DNA of 64,000 nt, from contig NZ_JAKFUM010000006.1 of NCBI RefSeq assembly GCF_021732705.1, positions 224,198 to 288,197 on the forward strand, read 5' to 3'. The translations under genes and the position numbers were made by a program. Source of the stretch: Nevskia sp. (GTDB lineage: Bacteria; Pseudomonadota; Gammaproteobacteria; Nevskiales; Nevskiaceae). Numbering within the stretch: the first letter of the stretch is position 1; each line of letters opens with the position of its first letter. Below, in pieces: positions 1 to 7,994 of this stretch. The notes below the pieces were generated by a model. That model was not told the DNA's origin. It saw only the letters and a list, made by a program, of their open reading frames with translations, and did no database searches.

Positions 1-1
1 G

Positions 2-364
2 TACAGCGCCGGTGCGCACGGCATCATGACCTTGAACGACTTCAAGTCGATCGAGGGTGACAAGTTTCACGGCATCGGCTCGCTGCCGGTGCGGCTCGGC
101 GTTCGCGGCGCCGCGTTGACTGCCTGCGCGATCATGGCGCTGCCGCAGGTCGTGGTCATCGCGCTGCTGCTGCACTGGCAGATGTCCGGGCACGCGATGG
201 CCATCGCCGCGTTGCTGGCGGTGCAGCTGATCATGATGAAGCGCTTCCTCGAAACACCGCGCGAACGTGCGCTCTGGTACAGCGGCTTCGGCATTCCGCT
301 GTACGTCGGCGGGATGATGGTCAGCGCCTTCGCCGTCCGCTTCGCGCAGGAGCTCAGCGCATGA
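2..364 (+). CDS. bchG: Bacteriochlorophyll synthase BchG, C-terminal part (5' end outside window)
   Basis: This is the last ~120 residues of an integral-membrane UbiA-family prenyltransferase that esterifies bacteriochlorophyllide a with a C20 isoprenoid alcohol. The frame is open to the window edge. It begins YSAGAHGIMTLNDFKSIEGD, which matches the second conserved polar loop of chlorophyll synthases (GAHGIMTLNDFKSxEGD); the rest is three hydrophobic helices and a short tail. An internal ATG at 26 is not the true start. The stop overlaps the ATG of the next gene by 4 bases (ATGA), so translation is probably coupled. The family call rests on the motif plus the bchG-bch2-bchP gene order, which is conserved in purple bacteria. 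Confidence 0.93.
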   Translation, partial: YSAGAHGIMTLNDFKSIEGDKFHGIGSLPVRLGVRGAALTACAIMALPQVVVIALLLHWQMSGHAMAIAALLAVQLIMMKRFLETPRERALWYSGFGIPLYVGGMMVSAFAVRFAQELSA

Positions 365-1740
365 AGCCCCTGGCGCCGCGAGCCGCGTCGCAGCCGGCCG
401 ATCTCGGCTGGTTCGGCATCGTCCGGCTTGGCTTCGTGCAGGCCGCGCTCGGTGCGATCGTGGTCATTGCCACGTCGACGATGAACCGTGTCATGGTCGT
501 CGAACTGGCATTGCCGGCGATGCTGCCGGGCGCGCTGGTTGCGCTGCATTACGCGGTTCAGATCCTGCGTCCGCGGCTTGGCTTCGGGTCCGACGTCGGC
601 GGGCGGCGCACGCCGTGGATCATCGGTGGCATGGCGGTGCTGGGGCTGGGTGGCGTGCTGGCGGCACTCGCGATCGGCCTGATGGCTTCGGCACTGACGG
701 CCGGCATCGCGCTGTCGGTGCTGGCATTCCTGCTGATCGGCGTCGGTGTCGGCTCGGCCGGCACCTCGCTGCTGGTCCTGCTGGCCAAGCGCGTCGATCC
801 GTCGCGTCGCGCGGCAGCGGCGACCATCGTCTGGCTGATGATGATCGCGGGCTTCGTGGTGACGACGGTCGTCGTCGGCAACCTGCTGGATCCTTACTCG
901 GCGCCCCGGCTGGTGCTGATCACGCTGGCAGTGGCGCTGGCCGCGCTCGCGATCACGCTGCTGGCGACGTGGGGCCTTGAAGGTCATGGCATCGGGCATC
1001 AGCAGGGCGAGGCCGACGACAAGCCGCCGTTCCTGCAGGCGCTGCGCGAAGTGTGGGCCGAATCGCGCGCGCGTCGCTTCACCATCTTCGTGTTCATCTC
1101 GATGCTGGCCTACAGCGCTCAGGATCTGATCCTGGAGCCGTTTGCCGGCTCGGTGTTCGGTTTCTCGCCCGGTGAATCGACCCGGCTCGCCGGCACCCAG
1201 CACAGCGGTGTGTTCGTCGGGATGATTCTTGTCGCGCTGGCCGGCAGCGGCTTCCGCGGGCGGCGCTTCGGCTCGCTGCAGGCCTGGACCATCGGCGGCT
1301 GCCTGGCCTCGGCACTGGCGCTGCTGGCGCTCGCGTTCGGTGGCGTCATCGGTGCCGGCTGGCCGTTGAAGGCCAATGTCTTCCTGCTGGGCGCGGCCAA
1401 CGGCGCGTTCGCGGTGTCGGCGATCGGATCGATGATGTCGTATGCCAGCGAAGGTCGCGCCTCGCGCGAAGGCGTGCGCATGGGCCTGTGGGGGGCTGCG
1501 CAGGCGATCGCCTTCGGCCTCGGTGGTTTCGCCGGCGCTGCGGCCAGCGATGTCACCCGCGGACTGGTGGGCAGCGACGGCCTGGCCTACGCGCTGGTGT
1601 TCGCTGCCGAAGGCCTGCTGTTCGTCGTCGCAGCCCAACTCGCCGCGCGACTGGCACCGGCCGCTGCCGCGACCGCAGACGCCACGGCAACTGCCGGCAG
1701 CCGCCGTGCCGACCCGAATCTGACCGCATCCCTGTCTTGA
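361..1740 (+). CDS. PucC/ORF428 (Bch2)-type MFS membrane protein
   Basis: A 459-residue protein with about twelve hydrophobic segments, typical of the PucC/LhaA/ORF428 branch of the major facilitator superfamily. Members sit in the inner membrane and are thought to deliver bacteriochlorophyll to, or assemble, light-harvesting complexes. Visible features are the N-terminal LGWFGIVRLGFVQAALGA segment, a loop RPRLGFGSDVGGRRTPWI after the second helix, and an early cytoplasmic RVDPSRRAAAATIVW stretch, all characteristic of this branch. It overlaps bchG by 4 bases and precedes bchP by 13 bases, the order in which ORF428/bch2 is found in other phototrophs. An alternative name is pucC; the exact subfamily is inferred from position. 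Confidence 0.88.
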   Translation: MKPLAPRAASQPADLGWFGIVRLGFVQAALGAIVVIATSTMNRVMVVELALPAMLPGALVALHYAVQILRPRLGFGSDVGGRRTPWIIGGMAVLGLGGVLAALAIGLMASALTAGIALSVLAFLLIGVGVGSAGTSLLVLLAKRVDPSRRAAAATIVWLMMIAGFVVTTVVVGNLLDPYSAPRLVLITLAVALAALAITLLATWGLEGHGIGHQQGEADDKPPFLQALREVWAESRARRFTIFVFISMLAYSAQDLILEPFAGSVFGFSPGESTRLAGTQHSGVFVGMILVALAGSGFRGRRFGSLQAWTIGGCLASALALLALAFGGVIGAGWPLKANVFLLGAANGAFAVSAIGSMMSYASEGRASREGVRMGLWGAAQAIAFGLGGFAGAAASDVTRGLVGSDGLAYALVFAAEGLLFVVAAQLAARLAPAAAATADATATAGSRRADPNLTASLS

Positions 1741-1753
1741 ACGAGGTAGTGCC

Positions 1754-2968
1754 ATGTCGCTGAACCCGATGCCGATTGAAACCTGGGATGTCGTCGTCGT
1801 CGGCGGCGGGCCTTCCGGCGCGACCGCGGCGAACGAACTGGCCAAGCTGGGTCACAAGGTGCTGTTGCTGGATCGCGACGGACGCACCAAGCCCTGCGGC
1901 GGCGCGATTCCGCCGCGCGCGATTCGCGACTACCAGATTCCGGACGACATGCTGGTCGCCAAGATCACGTCGGCGCGGATGGTCTCGCCGAGCGACCGCA
2001 ACGTCGACATTCCGATCGACAACGGGTATGTCGGCATGGTCGACCGCGAAGCCTTCGATGAATGGCTGCGCGTGCGTGCCGCCACCAACGGCGCGGAGCG
2101 GCGCATCGGCACGTTCGAGGAGCTGACGCGCGACGCCGACGGCACCGCGCTGATCCACTACCGGCCGGGTCACGCCGCGAAAGGCGGCGTGACCTTGAGC
2201 CTGCGCGCCCGCAGCGTCATTGGTGCCGATGGCGCGAAGTCGCTGGTGGCGCGGCAGACGGTGCGCGGCGCCGATCGCATGAAGTTCGTGTTCGCGTATC
2301 ACGAGATCGTGCGCGCGCCGAAGGCACAACCGACGCTGGATTACGACGCGCGGCGCTGCGATGTCATCTACCGCGGCGCGCTGTCACCCGATTTCTACTC
2401 GTGGATCTTCCCGCACGGCGATACCGTCAGCATCGGCACCGGCAGCGCCCACAAGGGCTTCTCGATGCGCACGTCGATCGGTGAACTGCGCGCGAAGACC
2501 GGGCTCGATGGCTGCGAAACGCTGCGGCGCGAAGGCGCGCCGATTCCGATGAAGCCGCTGAAGCGCTGGGACAACGGCCGCGACGTGGTTCTGGCTGGCG
2601 ATGCCGCCGGCGTCGTCGCGCCGGCCTCGGGCGAGGGCATCTACTACGCGATGCTCGGTGGCGAGCTGGCCGCGCAGGCCGTGCATCAGCTGCTGATCAC
2701 CGGCGATGTCCGCTCGCTGAAGCTGGCGCGCAAGCGCTTCATGCGCGATCACGGCTTCGTCTTCTTCATCCTCGGCATCATGCAGCGGTTCTGGTACTCC
2801 ACCGAAAAGCGCCGCGAAAGCTTCGTCAAGATCTGCCTCGACAAGGACGTGCAGAAGCTGACCTTCGAGTCGTACATGAACAAGAAGCTCGCGCGGAAGA
2901 AGCCGATGGCGCACGTGCGCATCTTCTTCAAGGATCTGGCTCATCTCGTCGGTTTCGCGCGGGCCTGA
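1754..2968 (+). CDS. bchP: Geranylgeranyl diphosphate/bacteriochlorophyll reductase BchP
   Basis: A 404-residue FAD-dependent reductase that converts the geranylgeranyl tail of bacteriochlorophyll to phytyl using three successive reductions. The N-terminus has the dinucleotide-binding GGGPSG at residues 17-22 followed by an acidic LLLDRDG strand end, then KPCGGAIPPRAI, a signature of the ChlP/BchP family. A second FAD motif (VVLAGDAAGVVAPASGEGIYYAM) lies near residue 280. The length matches the family (about 390-400). The start at 1754 has GAGG a few bases upstream. It is the third gene of a bchG-bch2-bchP run and probably shares its promoter. Confidence 0.95.
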   Translation: MSLNPMPIETWDVVVVGGGPSGATAANELAKLGHKVLLLDRDGRTKPCGGAIPPRAIRDYQIPDDMLVAKITSARMVSPSDRNVDIPIDNGYVGMVDREAFDEWLRVRAATNGAERRIGTFEELTRDADGTALIHYRPGHAAKGGVTLSLRARSVIGADGAKSLVARQTVRGADRMKFVFAYHEIVRAPKAQPTLDYDARRCDVIYRGALSPDFYSWIFPHGDTVSIGTGSAHKGFSMRTSIGELRAKTGLDGCETLRREGAPIPMKPLKRWDNGRDVVLAGDAAGVVAPASGEGIYYAMLGGELAAQAVHQLLITGDVRSLKLARKRFMRDHGFVFFILGIMQRFWYSTEKRRESFVKICLDKDVQKLTFESYMNKKLARKKPMAHVRIFFKDLAHLVGFARA

Positions 2969-2984
2969 GCGGATCACGACGACG

Positions 2985-3248
2985 ATGGAACACTTCTTCG
3001 CCAGCGGCCGGGTCGTCGATCTGGTGCTGTTCGTGATGCTGGCCGAAGCGGTGCTGCTGATCTCGCTGCATCAGCTCAAGGCGCGCGGACCGGCGCCGGT
3101 CGATCTGATCGTCAACCTGCTGTCCGGATTCTGTCTGCTGCTGGCCTTGCGGGCAGCCCTGTCCGGAGCGGGTTGGCACTGGATCGCGCTGGCGCTGACC
3201 GGCTCGCTGATCGGGCATCTGGCGGATCTGCGACGACGCTGGCGCTGA
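2985..3248 (+). CDS. Small membrane protein downstream of bchP
   Basis: An 87-residue protein with three predicted hydrophobic helices (about residues 10-30, 37-58 and 63-82) separated by short basic loops, ending in DLRRRWR. It starts 16 bases after bchP and is probably its last operon partner. Small membrane ORFs are found at this place in some proteobacterial photosynthesis clusters, but I know no defined function. The hydrophobic profile and coding character support a real gene; a role in pigment-complex assembly would be guesswork. Confidence 0.7.
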   Translation: MEHFFASGRVVDLVLFVMLAEAVLLISLHQLKARGPAPVDLIVNLLSGFCLLLALRAALSGAGWHWIALALTGSLIGHLADLRRRWR

Positions 3249-3506
3249 CAGGCTGCACGGTCCGTCCGCTGTCCGGGTCATCGGACGGGACGGCCTTCCA
3301 TCGGTACGGTTCACGCGGCACCGAGGTACCCATGCACGCCTGGTCGAACGGCGACAGTCGGCACATGCCAGCCGGCACGATTGCTTCCCGCACCAGTGCC
3401 CTTGGTGTACCGTACTCGCTTGTGCGTTGCCGCACTGCCCTTCGTCTGCCATCTCCGGCGCCTTTTCGCGCACGGGCTTTGGTAAACCCCGCTGTCCTGG
3501 CTAAAC

Positions 3507-3524
3507 CGTTCGAATGGTCGAACG
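3507..3524. promoter_or_regulatory. Inverted repeat upstream of the ppsR-like gene (candidate operator)
   Basis: The 334-base gap 3249-3582 holds no convincing gene. Its clearest structure is CGTTCGAATGGTCGAACG, two perfect 7-base arms around ATGG, lying 59 bases before the ppsR-like start. It does not match the PpsR consensus TGT-N12-ACA. It could be a binding site for another dimeric regulator or a chance palindrome. I saw no clear -35/-10 pair in the gap. Confidence 0.35.
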
Positions 3525-3582
3525 ATCTTGAGGCCTCCTGCTTGAGCGTCCGATCCACCTTGATGAACTGTCGGGCCTCCGC

Positions 3583-4794
3583 ATGGGGGCGCCCGTGACG
3601 ATGCGTGAACGCGATCTCGGGGCACTGTCCGGTCTGGCACCGGAAGTGGCCGAGATGCTGGTATCGGTCGGCAGCGACATCGCGCTGGTCGTCGATGGCG
3701 ATGGCGTGATCCGGCAGATTTCGATCGGCGGTACCGAGCCGGTGCGCTCGATGGCGGACGAGTGGCTGGGCCGCCCGCTGGTCGACACCGTCACCGGCGA
3801 GACCCGGCGCAAGGTCGAGCAGTTGCTGGCCGATGCGGCGTCGACCGGGCTGTCGCGCTCGCGCCAGGTCAATCATCCCTCGCGGCTCGGCATCGACATT
3901 CCGATCGCGTATTCCGCCGTGCGGCTGGGCCGCGAAGGCCCGGTGCTGGTCGTCGGCCGCGACATGAGCGTGGTCTCGGCGCTGCAGCAGCGGCTGCTGC
4001 ATGCCCAACAGGAAATGGAACGCGACTACTGGCAGCGTCGCCAGAGCGAGACGCGTTATCAGCTCTTGTTCCAGATCGCGACCGACGCCGTGATGGTGAT
4101 CGACGCGACCTCGCTGAATGTGGTCGATGCCAACCGCGCCGCGGCCCGCCTGTTCGGCCTGCCGCTCGACCAGATCATCGGCAAGCGTGCGACCTTGCCG
4201 CTGCACGAGCAATCACGCGCGGAGATCAACGAACTGTTTGCCGCCGCGCGCCTCGGCGGCCGCGCCGGCGAAGCGGAAGCGCTGCTGCCGGAGCATCGCG
4301 GCATGGTGCATGTCTCGATCACGCCGCTGCGGACCGAGGCCAATACCTCGCTGCTGATGCGCGTTCGGCCACTGGATCCGGACTGGCAGGTCCCGCAGGC
4401 TGGCGCACGATTGACCTCGTTGATGCGGATCAGCCCCGACGCGATCGTCATCACCGACGGGGCCGGTCGCATCCAGATGTCGAACCCGGCGTTCCTGCGG
4501 CTTGCGGAGATGTCGCCCGGGGTCAAGGTGCTCGGTCAATCGCTGTCGAACTGGCTCGGCGCCACGGTTCAGGATTTCGACCGCCTGCTGCAGTCGCTGC
4601 GCCGCGATTCGTCGACGCGGCAGGTGCTCAGCGCGCTGCGCCGATTCGACGGACGCCGCGTCGCGGTTGAAGTCTCGGCCGCCTGCCAGCCCGAAGGCGA
4701 CGACGAATCGTTCGGCTTCATCATCCGCCAGGCACAGGGCACCGGCCGCGTGCTGCTGACCAAGCCGGACTCGCCGGACCCATCGGTCCACTGA
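3583..4794 (+). CDS. PpsR/CrtJ-like PAS protein lacking the C-terminal HTH
   Basis: A 403-residue homologue of the photosynthesis repressor PpsR/CrtJ. The order is N-terminal PAS (about 15-130), a glutamine-rich helical linker (LLHAQQEMERDYWQRRQSET, about 140-160), PAS1 (about 160-265) and PAS2 (about 275-390). Canonical PpsR is about 440-475 residues and ends in a Fis-type helix-turn-helix after PAS2. Here the protein stops at KPDSPDPSVH and no HTH follows. The three frames up to 4987 show no HTH remnant, so a recent frameshift is unlikely. The only cysteine I see is in PAS2 (AACQPEG), so redox-active cysteines known from other PpsR proteins are missing. Adjacent bphP suggests it still partners a phytochrome. 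ATG 3583 is used; GTG 3595 and ATG 3601 are alternatives. Confidence 0.85.
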   Translation: MGAPVTMRERDLGALSGLAPEVAEMLVSVGSDIALVVDGDGVIRQISIGGTEPVRSMADEWLGRPLVDTVTGETRRKVEQLLADAASTGLSRSRQVNHPSRLGIDIPIAYSAVRLGREGPVLVVGRDMSVVSALQQRLLHAQQEMERDYWQRRQSETRYQLLFQIATDAVMVIDATSLNVVDANRAAARLFGLPLDQIIGKRATLPLHEQSRAEINELFAAARLGGRAGEAEALLPEHRGMVHVSITPLRTEANTSLLMRVRPLDPDWQVPQAGARLTSLMRISPDAIVITDGAGRIQMSNPAFLRLAEMSPGVKVLGQSLSNWLGATVQDFDRLLQSLRRDSSTRQVLSALRRFDGRRVAVEVSAACQPEGDDESFGFIIRQAQGTGRVLLTKPDSPDPSVH

Positions 4795-4987
4795 TCGTCG
4801 TCGGCAGTCCCCACTCGCGGTCGCACAGCGCGGAATCCGTCCCCTCAGCAGGGCTGCCGACGCGCCCGCCGTTTTTGCGTTGCAGCAATTCCGCGACGGA
4901 CAGTCGCGGCGGACGCTATACACTCCAGCCTCCGGCAGATCGTCTGCAGGCAGCGCGATCCGGCACCTCGAGGATGGGAGGAAGAGC

Positions 4988-7183
4988 ATGAACGAAGCGC
5001 TGGCCAGTCCCGCTTTCGGCGAAGCCACTCTCAGCAATTGCGAGCGCGAGCTGATCCACCTCGCCGGATCAATCCAGCCGCATGGCGTTCTCCTGGTGGT
5101 GGACGAAGCGACGCAGCGGATCGTGCAGGCCACGGTCAACGCCGCCGAGTTCGTCGGGCTGGCGGCCGGCGAGTTGCTCGGACAGCCGCTGTCGCGCCTC
5201 GGCGGTGACCTGCCGCGGCGGCTGGAATCGATGCGCGTCAGCGACAGCCTCGACGAGCCGACGCCGCTGCGCTGCACGGTCGACGACGGCATTCGCGGGA
5301 CTGCACTGGAAGGCACGCTGCATCGGCGTCAGGGCTGTCTGATCGTCGAACTCGAACGCCGCGACGGCGATACCGTGGTCGGCGGTCGTCGCTACGAGTC
5401 GACCCGGCCGATCGGCCACGCCGACGTGGCAGCGGCGGTCAAGAAGTTCAGCAGCGCGCTGAATCTGCCATCGCTGTCGAACGCCATCGTCAGCTGCGTG
5501 CGCGAGATGACCGGCTACGACCGGGTGATGGTCTACCAGTTCGATCCGGATGGTCACGGCGAGATCATCGCCGAGGCGCGCGAGCCGCGGCTGGAATCGC
5601 TGCTCGGCCATCACTATCCCGCCACCGACATTCCGCAGCGGGCGCGCGAGCTGTACATCCGCAATCGCGTGCGCGTGCTGGTCGATGTCCATTACGAGCC
5701 GGTGCCGCTGCTGCCGCGCACCTTGCCGTCCGGCGACGAGCTGGACATGTCGCTGTGCCACCTGCGCAGCATGTCGCCATTGCATCTGCAGTACCTGAAG
5801 AACATGGGCGTGACCGGCACGCTGGTGGTGTCGCTGGTGCGCGAGGGGCGGCTGTGGGGGTTGATCGCCTGCCACCACTATTCGCCGCGCTACGTGCCGT
5901 ACGCGGCGCGCGCCGTGCTCGAACTGCTGGCGGAAGTGATCTCGACCCGGATCGCGGCGATCGAGAACTACGTGCAGTCGCAGGTCGAGGTGCTGGTCAA
6001 GCGGCTGGAACTGCGGCTGATCGAGGCGACGTCGACCGATGGCGACTGGCGGCAGGCGCTGTTCCGCAATCCGCGCACCTTGCTGACGCCGATCGATGCG
6101 ACGGGCGCGGCGCTGTTCCACGACGGCGAGATCATGACCGCCGGCGATGTGCCATCGACGCCGGACCTGCGGGCGCTGATGCAGTGGGTCGGTTCGCAGA
6201 CCTTCGATACCGTGTTCACCTGTTCCTCGGTCGTGCGCAAGAACCCGGCATTCGCGGCGATGGCACCGACGGCCAGCGGCGTGATGGCGGTGACCCTGTC
6301 GCCGTCGCGTCCGGATTACCTGATGTGGTTCCGGCCCGAGCAGCCCTGCGAATACACCTGGGCCGGTGATCCGGCGAAGCCGCTGATCAACGATGATCCG
6401 ATGACGCTGTCGCCGCGGCGCTCGTTCGCGGCGTGGTCGGAAATCGTGCGCGGCACGGCCGCACCGTGGACGCGCGCCGAAACCGTGCTGGCTCGGGCGA
6501 TCGGCCACTCGCTGTCGGACATCATCCTGCAGATCCAGGCGGTGCGGCTGCTGATTGCCCAGCATCAGCTCGATCTGGTGCGCTCGCAGGTCGGCAACTC
6601 GAAGGATCCGGTGGTGATCGCCGATCCGGCCGGCCGCATCCTGTTCTCGAACGAAACCTTCCAGCGTCTGCCCGGCAGCCCGGCGGCGCAGCTGCAGACG
6701 CTCGACGATCTCGCCGGCCTGTTCGTCGAGCCCGAGGAAGTGCGCGCCATGCTGTGGCGGCTGCAGCGCGAGCGCCTGGGCTGGCGCGGCGAGGTGTCGC
6801 TGGTGACTGCCGGCATCGAAGCGCTGCCACTCGCGGCGCGGGCCGATGTCGTGGCCGGGCAGGGCTCGTCGATTCTCGGCTTCATCCTGATCCTGACCGA
6901 CCTCACCGCGCGCAAGCGTGTCGAGTCGGCCCGGCGGCACTTCGAAAGCGCGATCCTGCAGACCGAGCGCAGCGAATCGCTGCAGTCGCAGGGCGGCAGT
7001 CCGCTGCGCGAGCCGGACGAGGTCATGGCCGCGATTCTCGCCAATGCCAATGTCGCCGCGATGGAGATTGCCGACGCCGCCAGCGAAAGCGGCGTGGCGC
7101 CGCTGCTGGAGGAACTGGAAGTTTCGGCCCAGCGCGCGGCGGCGCTGTATCGCCAACTGCGCAGCTACGTTCGCGGCGACTAG
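4988..7183 (+). CDS. bphP: Bacteriophytochrome (PAS-GAF-PHY-PAS, no histidine kinase), BphP1 type
   Basis: A 731-residue red/far-red photoreceptor. Cys18 in LSNCERELIHLAGSIQPHG is the expected biliverdin-attachment cysteine ahead of the N-terminal PAS. The GAF domain carries PATDIP (Asp about 214) and the PHY tongue carries PRRSF (476-480). A further PAS (about 540-650) and a helical tail ending in LYRQLRSYVRGD follow, with no H-box or ATPase domain. This matches Rhodopseudomonas BphP1 and Bradyrhizobium BphP, which relieve PpsR repression by direct binding instead of phosphorylation. The start is ATG 4988, with GGGAGGAAG just upstream; the frame is open further upstream, but that part is not phytochrome-like. 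It follows the ppsR-like gene by 193 bases. Confidence 0.95.
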   Translation: MNEALASPAFGEATLSNCERELIHLAGSIQPHGVLLVVDEATQRIVQATVNAAEFVGLAAGELLGQPLSRLGGDLPRRLESMRVSDSLDEPTPLRCTVDDGIRGTALEGTLHRRQGCLIVELERRDGDTVVGGRRYESTRPIGHADVAAAVKKFSSALNLPSLSNAIVSCVREMTGYDRVMVYQFDPDGHGEIIAEAREPRLESLLGHHYPATDIPQRARELYIRNRVRVLVDVHYEPVPLLPRTLPSGDELDMSLCHLRSMSPLHLQYLKNMGVTGTLVVSLVREGRLWGLIACHHYSPRYVPYAARAVLELLAEVISTRIAAIENYVQSQVEVLVKRLELRLIEATSTDGDWRQALFRNPRTLLTPIDATGAALFHDGEIMTAGDVPSTPDLRALMQWVGSQTFDTVFTCSSVVRKNPAFAAMAPTASGVMAVTLSPSRPDYLMWFRPEQPCEYTWAGDPAKPLINDDPMTLSPRRSFAAWSEIVRGTAAPWTRAETVLARAIGHSLSDIILQIQAVRLLIAQHQLDLVRSQVGNSKDPVVIADPAGRILFSNETFQRLPGSPAAQLQTLDDLAGLFVEPEEVRAMLWRLQRERLGWRGEVSLVTAGIEALPLAARADVVAGQGSSILGFILILTDLTARKRVESARRHFESAILQTERSESLQSQGGSPLREPDEVMAAILANANVAAMEIADAASESGVAPLLEELEVSAQRAAALYRQLRSYVRGD

Positions 7184-7199
7184 CCGCCGACGCGCGCGA

Positions 7200-7919
7200 T
7201 CAGGCCGCCGCCAGCGCTTCGAACAGCTCGGCATGCAGGCGAAAGCTGCATTGCGCTTCGTGCACGATGGCGTCGAGTTCCGCTTCCGGCAGCACGATGT
7301 GATCGAGCCCGGCGCGAAACGCCGCGGCCAGCGCATCGACGCCGGGCGCGGCGAATTCGTGGAAGCGCGTGCCGTCGCCGGTTTCCGGCAGCCGCAGCGC
7401 AGCGCGCGCGATGCGCCGCAGAATCTGCCCGCCGTTGAGATCGCCGAGATAGCGCACGTAGGCGTGCGCCACGAGTTTCGACGGCGCCTCTGCCGCCAGC
7501 GCCTGCAGGTGCGCGGCGTAGCGCCGTGCCGGCGTCGTCAGCGGCAAGGCGGTCTGCCAGCCGCTGCCGTGCAGATGATCGAGATCGGCTGCAAGCGCGG
7601 CACTGCGCGCCAGCGCCGGACTGTGGATGGCCTCGATCGCCGGAGACTGCCGGTGCTCGGTCAGGGCGGCTTCAAGGCTGGAATAGATCGCGTGCAGGTT
7701 GCGCAGCAGCAGGCAGTAGCGCTCGCGGCTGATCGTGCCGCGCAGGAAGGCCGGCATCATCCCGCTGCGTTCGACCTCGCGATGCAGCGCGTGGGTGCCG
7801 AGCTTCAGGCGATCGGCCAAGCTCACTGGCGACAATCCGGCCCACGGGCCGCGCGCGCGATGCGGGTTCGCGCGCGAGTGTCCAGTTTGCAATCGTGCGG
7901 TATCAACAGAAATTGACAC
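7200..7919 (-). CDS. bphO: Heme oxygenase (biliverdin supply for the phytochrome)
   Basis: A heme oxygenase of the HO-1/HmuO fold that opens heme to biliverdin IX-alpha, the chromophore of the adjacent bacteriophytochrome. The proximal ligand motif THALHREVE places the iron-binding His at residue 46, and YLGDLNGGQILRRI is the conserved distal helix. As written, it starts at a GTG (7919) and has 239 residues. The first ~30 residues are not family-like, and a second GTG at 7826 (MSLADRLKLGTHALH) would give a more typical 208-residue protein. It converges with bphP 16 bases apart and diverges from bchI. Confidence 0.88.
   Translation of the reverse strand: MSISVDTARLQTGHSRANPHRARGPWAGLSPVSLADRLKLGTHALHREVERSGMMPAFLRGTISRERYCLLLRNLHAIYSSLEAALTEHRQSPAIEAIHSPALARSAALAADLDHLHGSGWQTALPLTTPARRYAAHLQALAAEAPSKLVAHAYVRYLGDLNGGQILRRIARAALRLPETGDGTRFHEFAAPGVDALAAAFRAGLDHIVLPEAELDAIVHEAQCSFRLHAELFEALAAA
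7901..7918 (-). promoter_or_regulatory. PpsR-like box between bphO and bchI
   Basis: On the minus strand this reads TGTCAATTTCTGTTGATA, which matches the PpsR/CrtJ palindrome TGTC-N10-GACA at all but one position (GATA for GACA). It lies about 77 bases before bchI and overlaps the first codons of bphO only if the upstream GTG start is used. If bphO starts at 7826 the box sits in the shared divergent promoter region, where a PpsR-type regulator could control both genes. One mismatched copy is weak evidence by itself. Confidence 0.45.
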
Positions 7920-7994
7920 TGGTCAGGAAACGGGTTTGCTAAGCTCGCCAACACGCTCTTTTCCTTTCAGTTTTGCGCCGAGGATAGCCTGCCC

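Noticed and set aside
3173-3598. Open frame across the bchP/ppsR gap
   Set aside because: No recognisable motif, overlaps the small membrane gene and the ppsR-like start, and its composition is unlike the neighbouring genes.
4917-4922. TATACA as -10 box for bphP
   Set aside because: No -35-like hexamer lies 16-18 bases upstream, so a promoter cannot be supported from this hexamer alone.
4741-4987. Frameshifted HTH remnant of PpsR
   Set aside because: I read the three plus frames after PAS2; none contains the conserved Fis-type HTH pattern, so the domain appears absent and not merely shifted.
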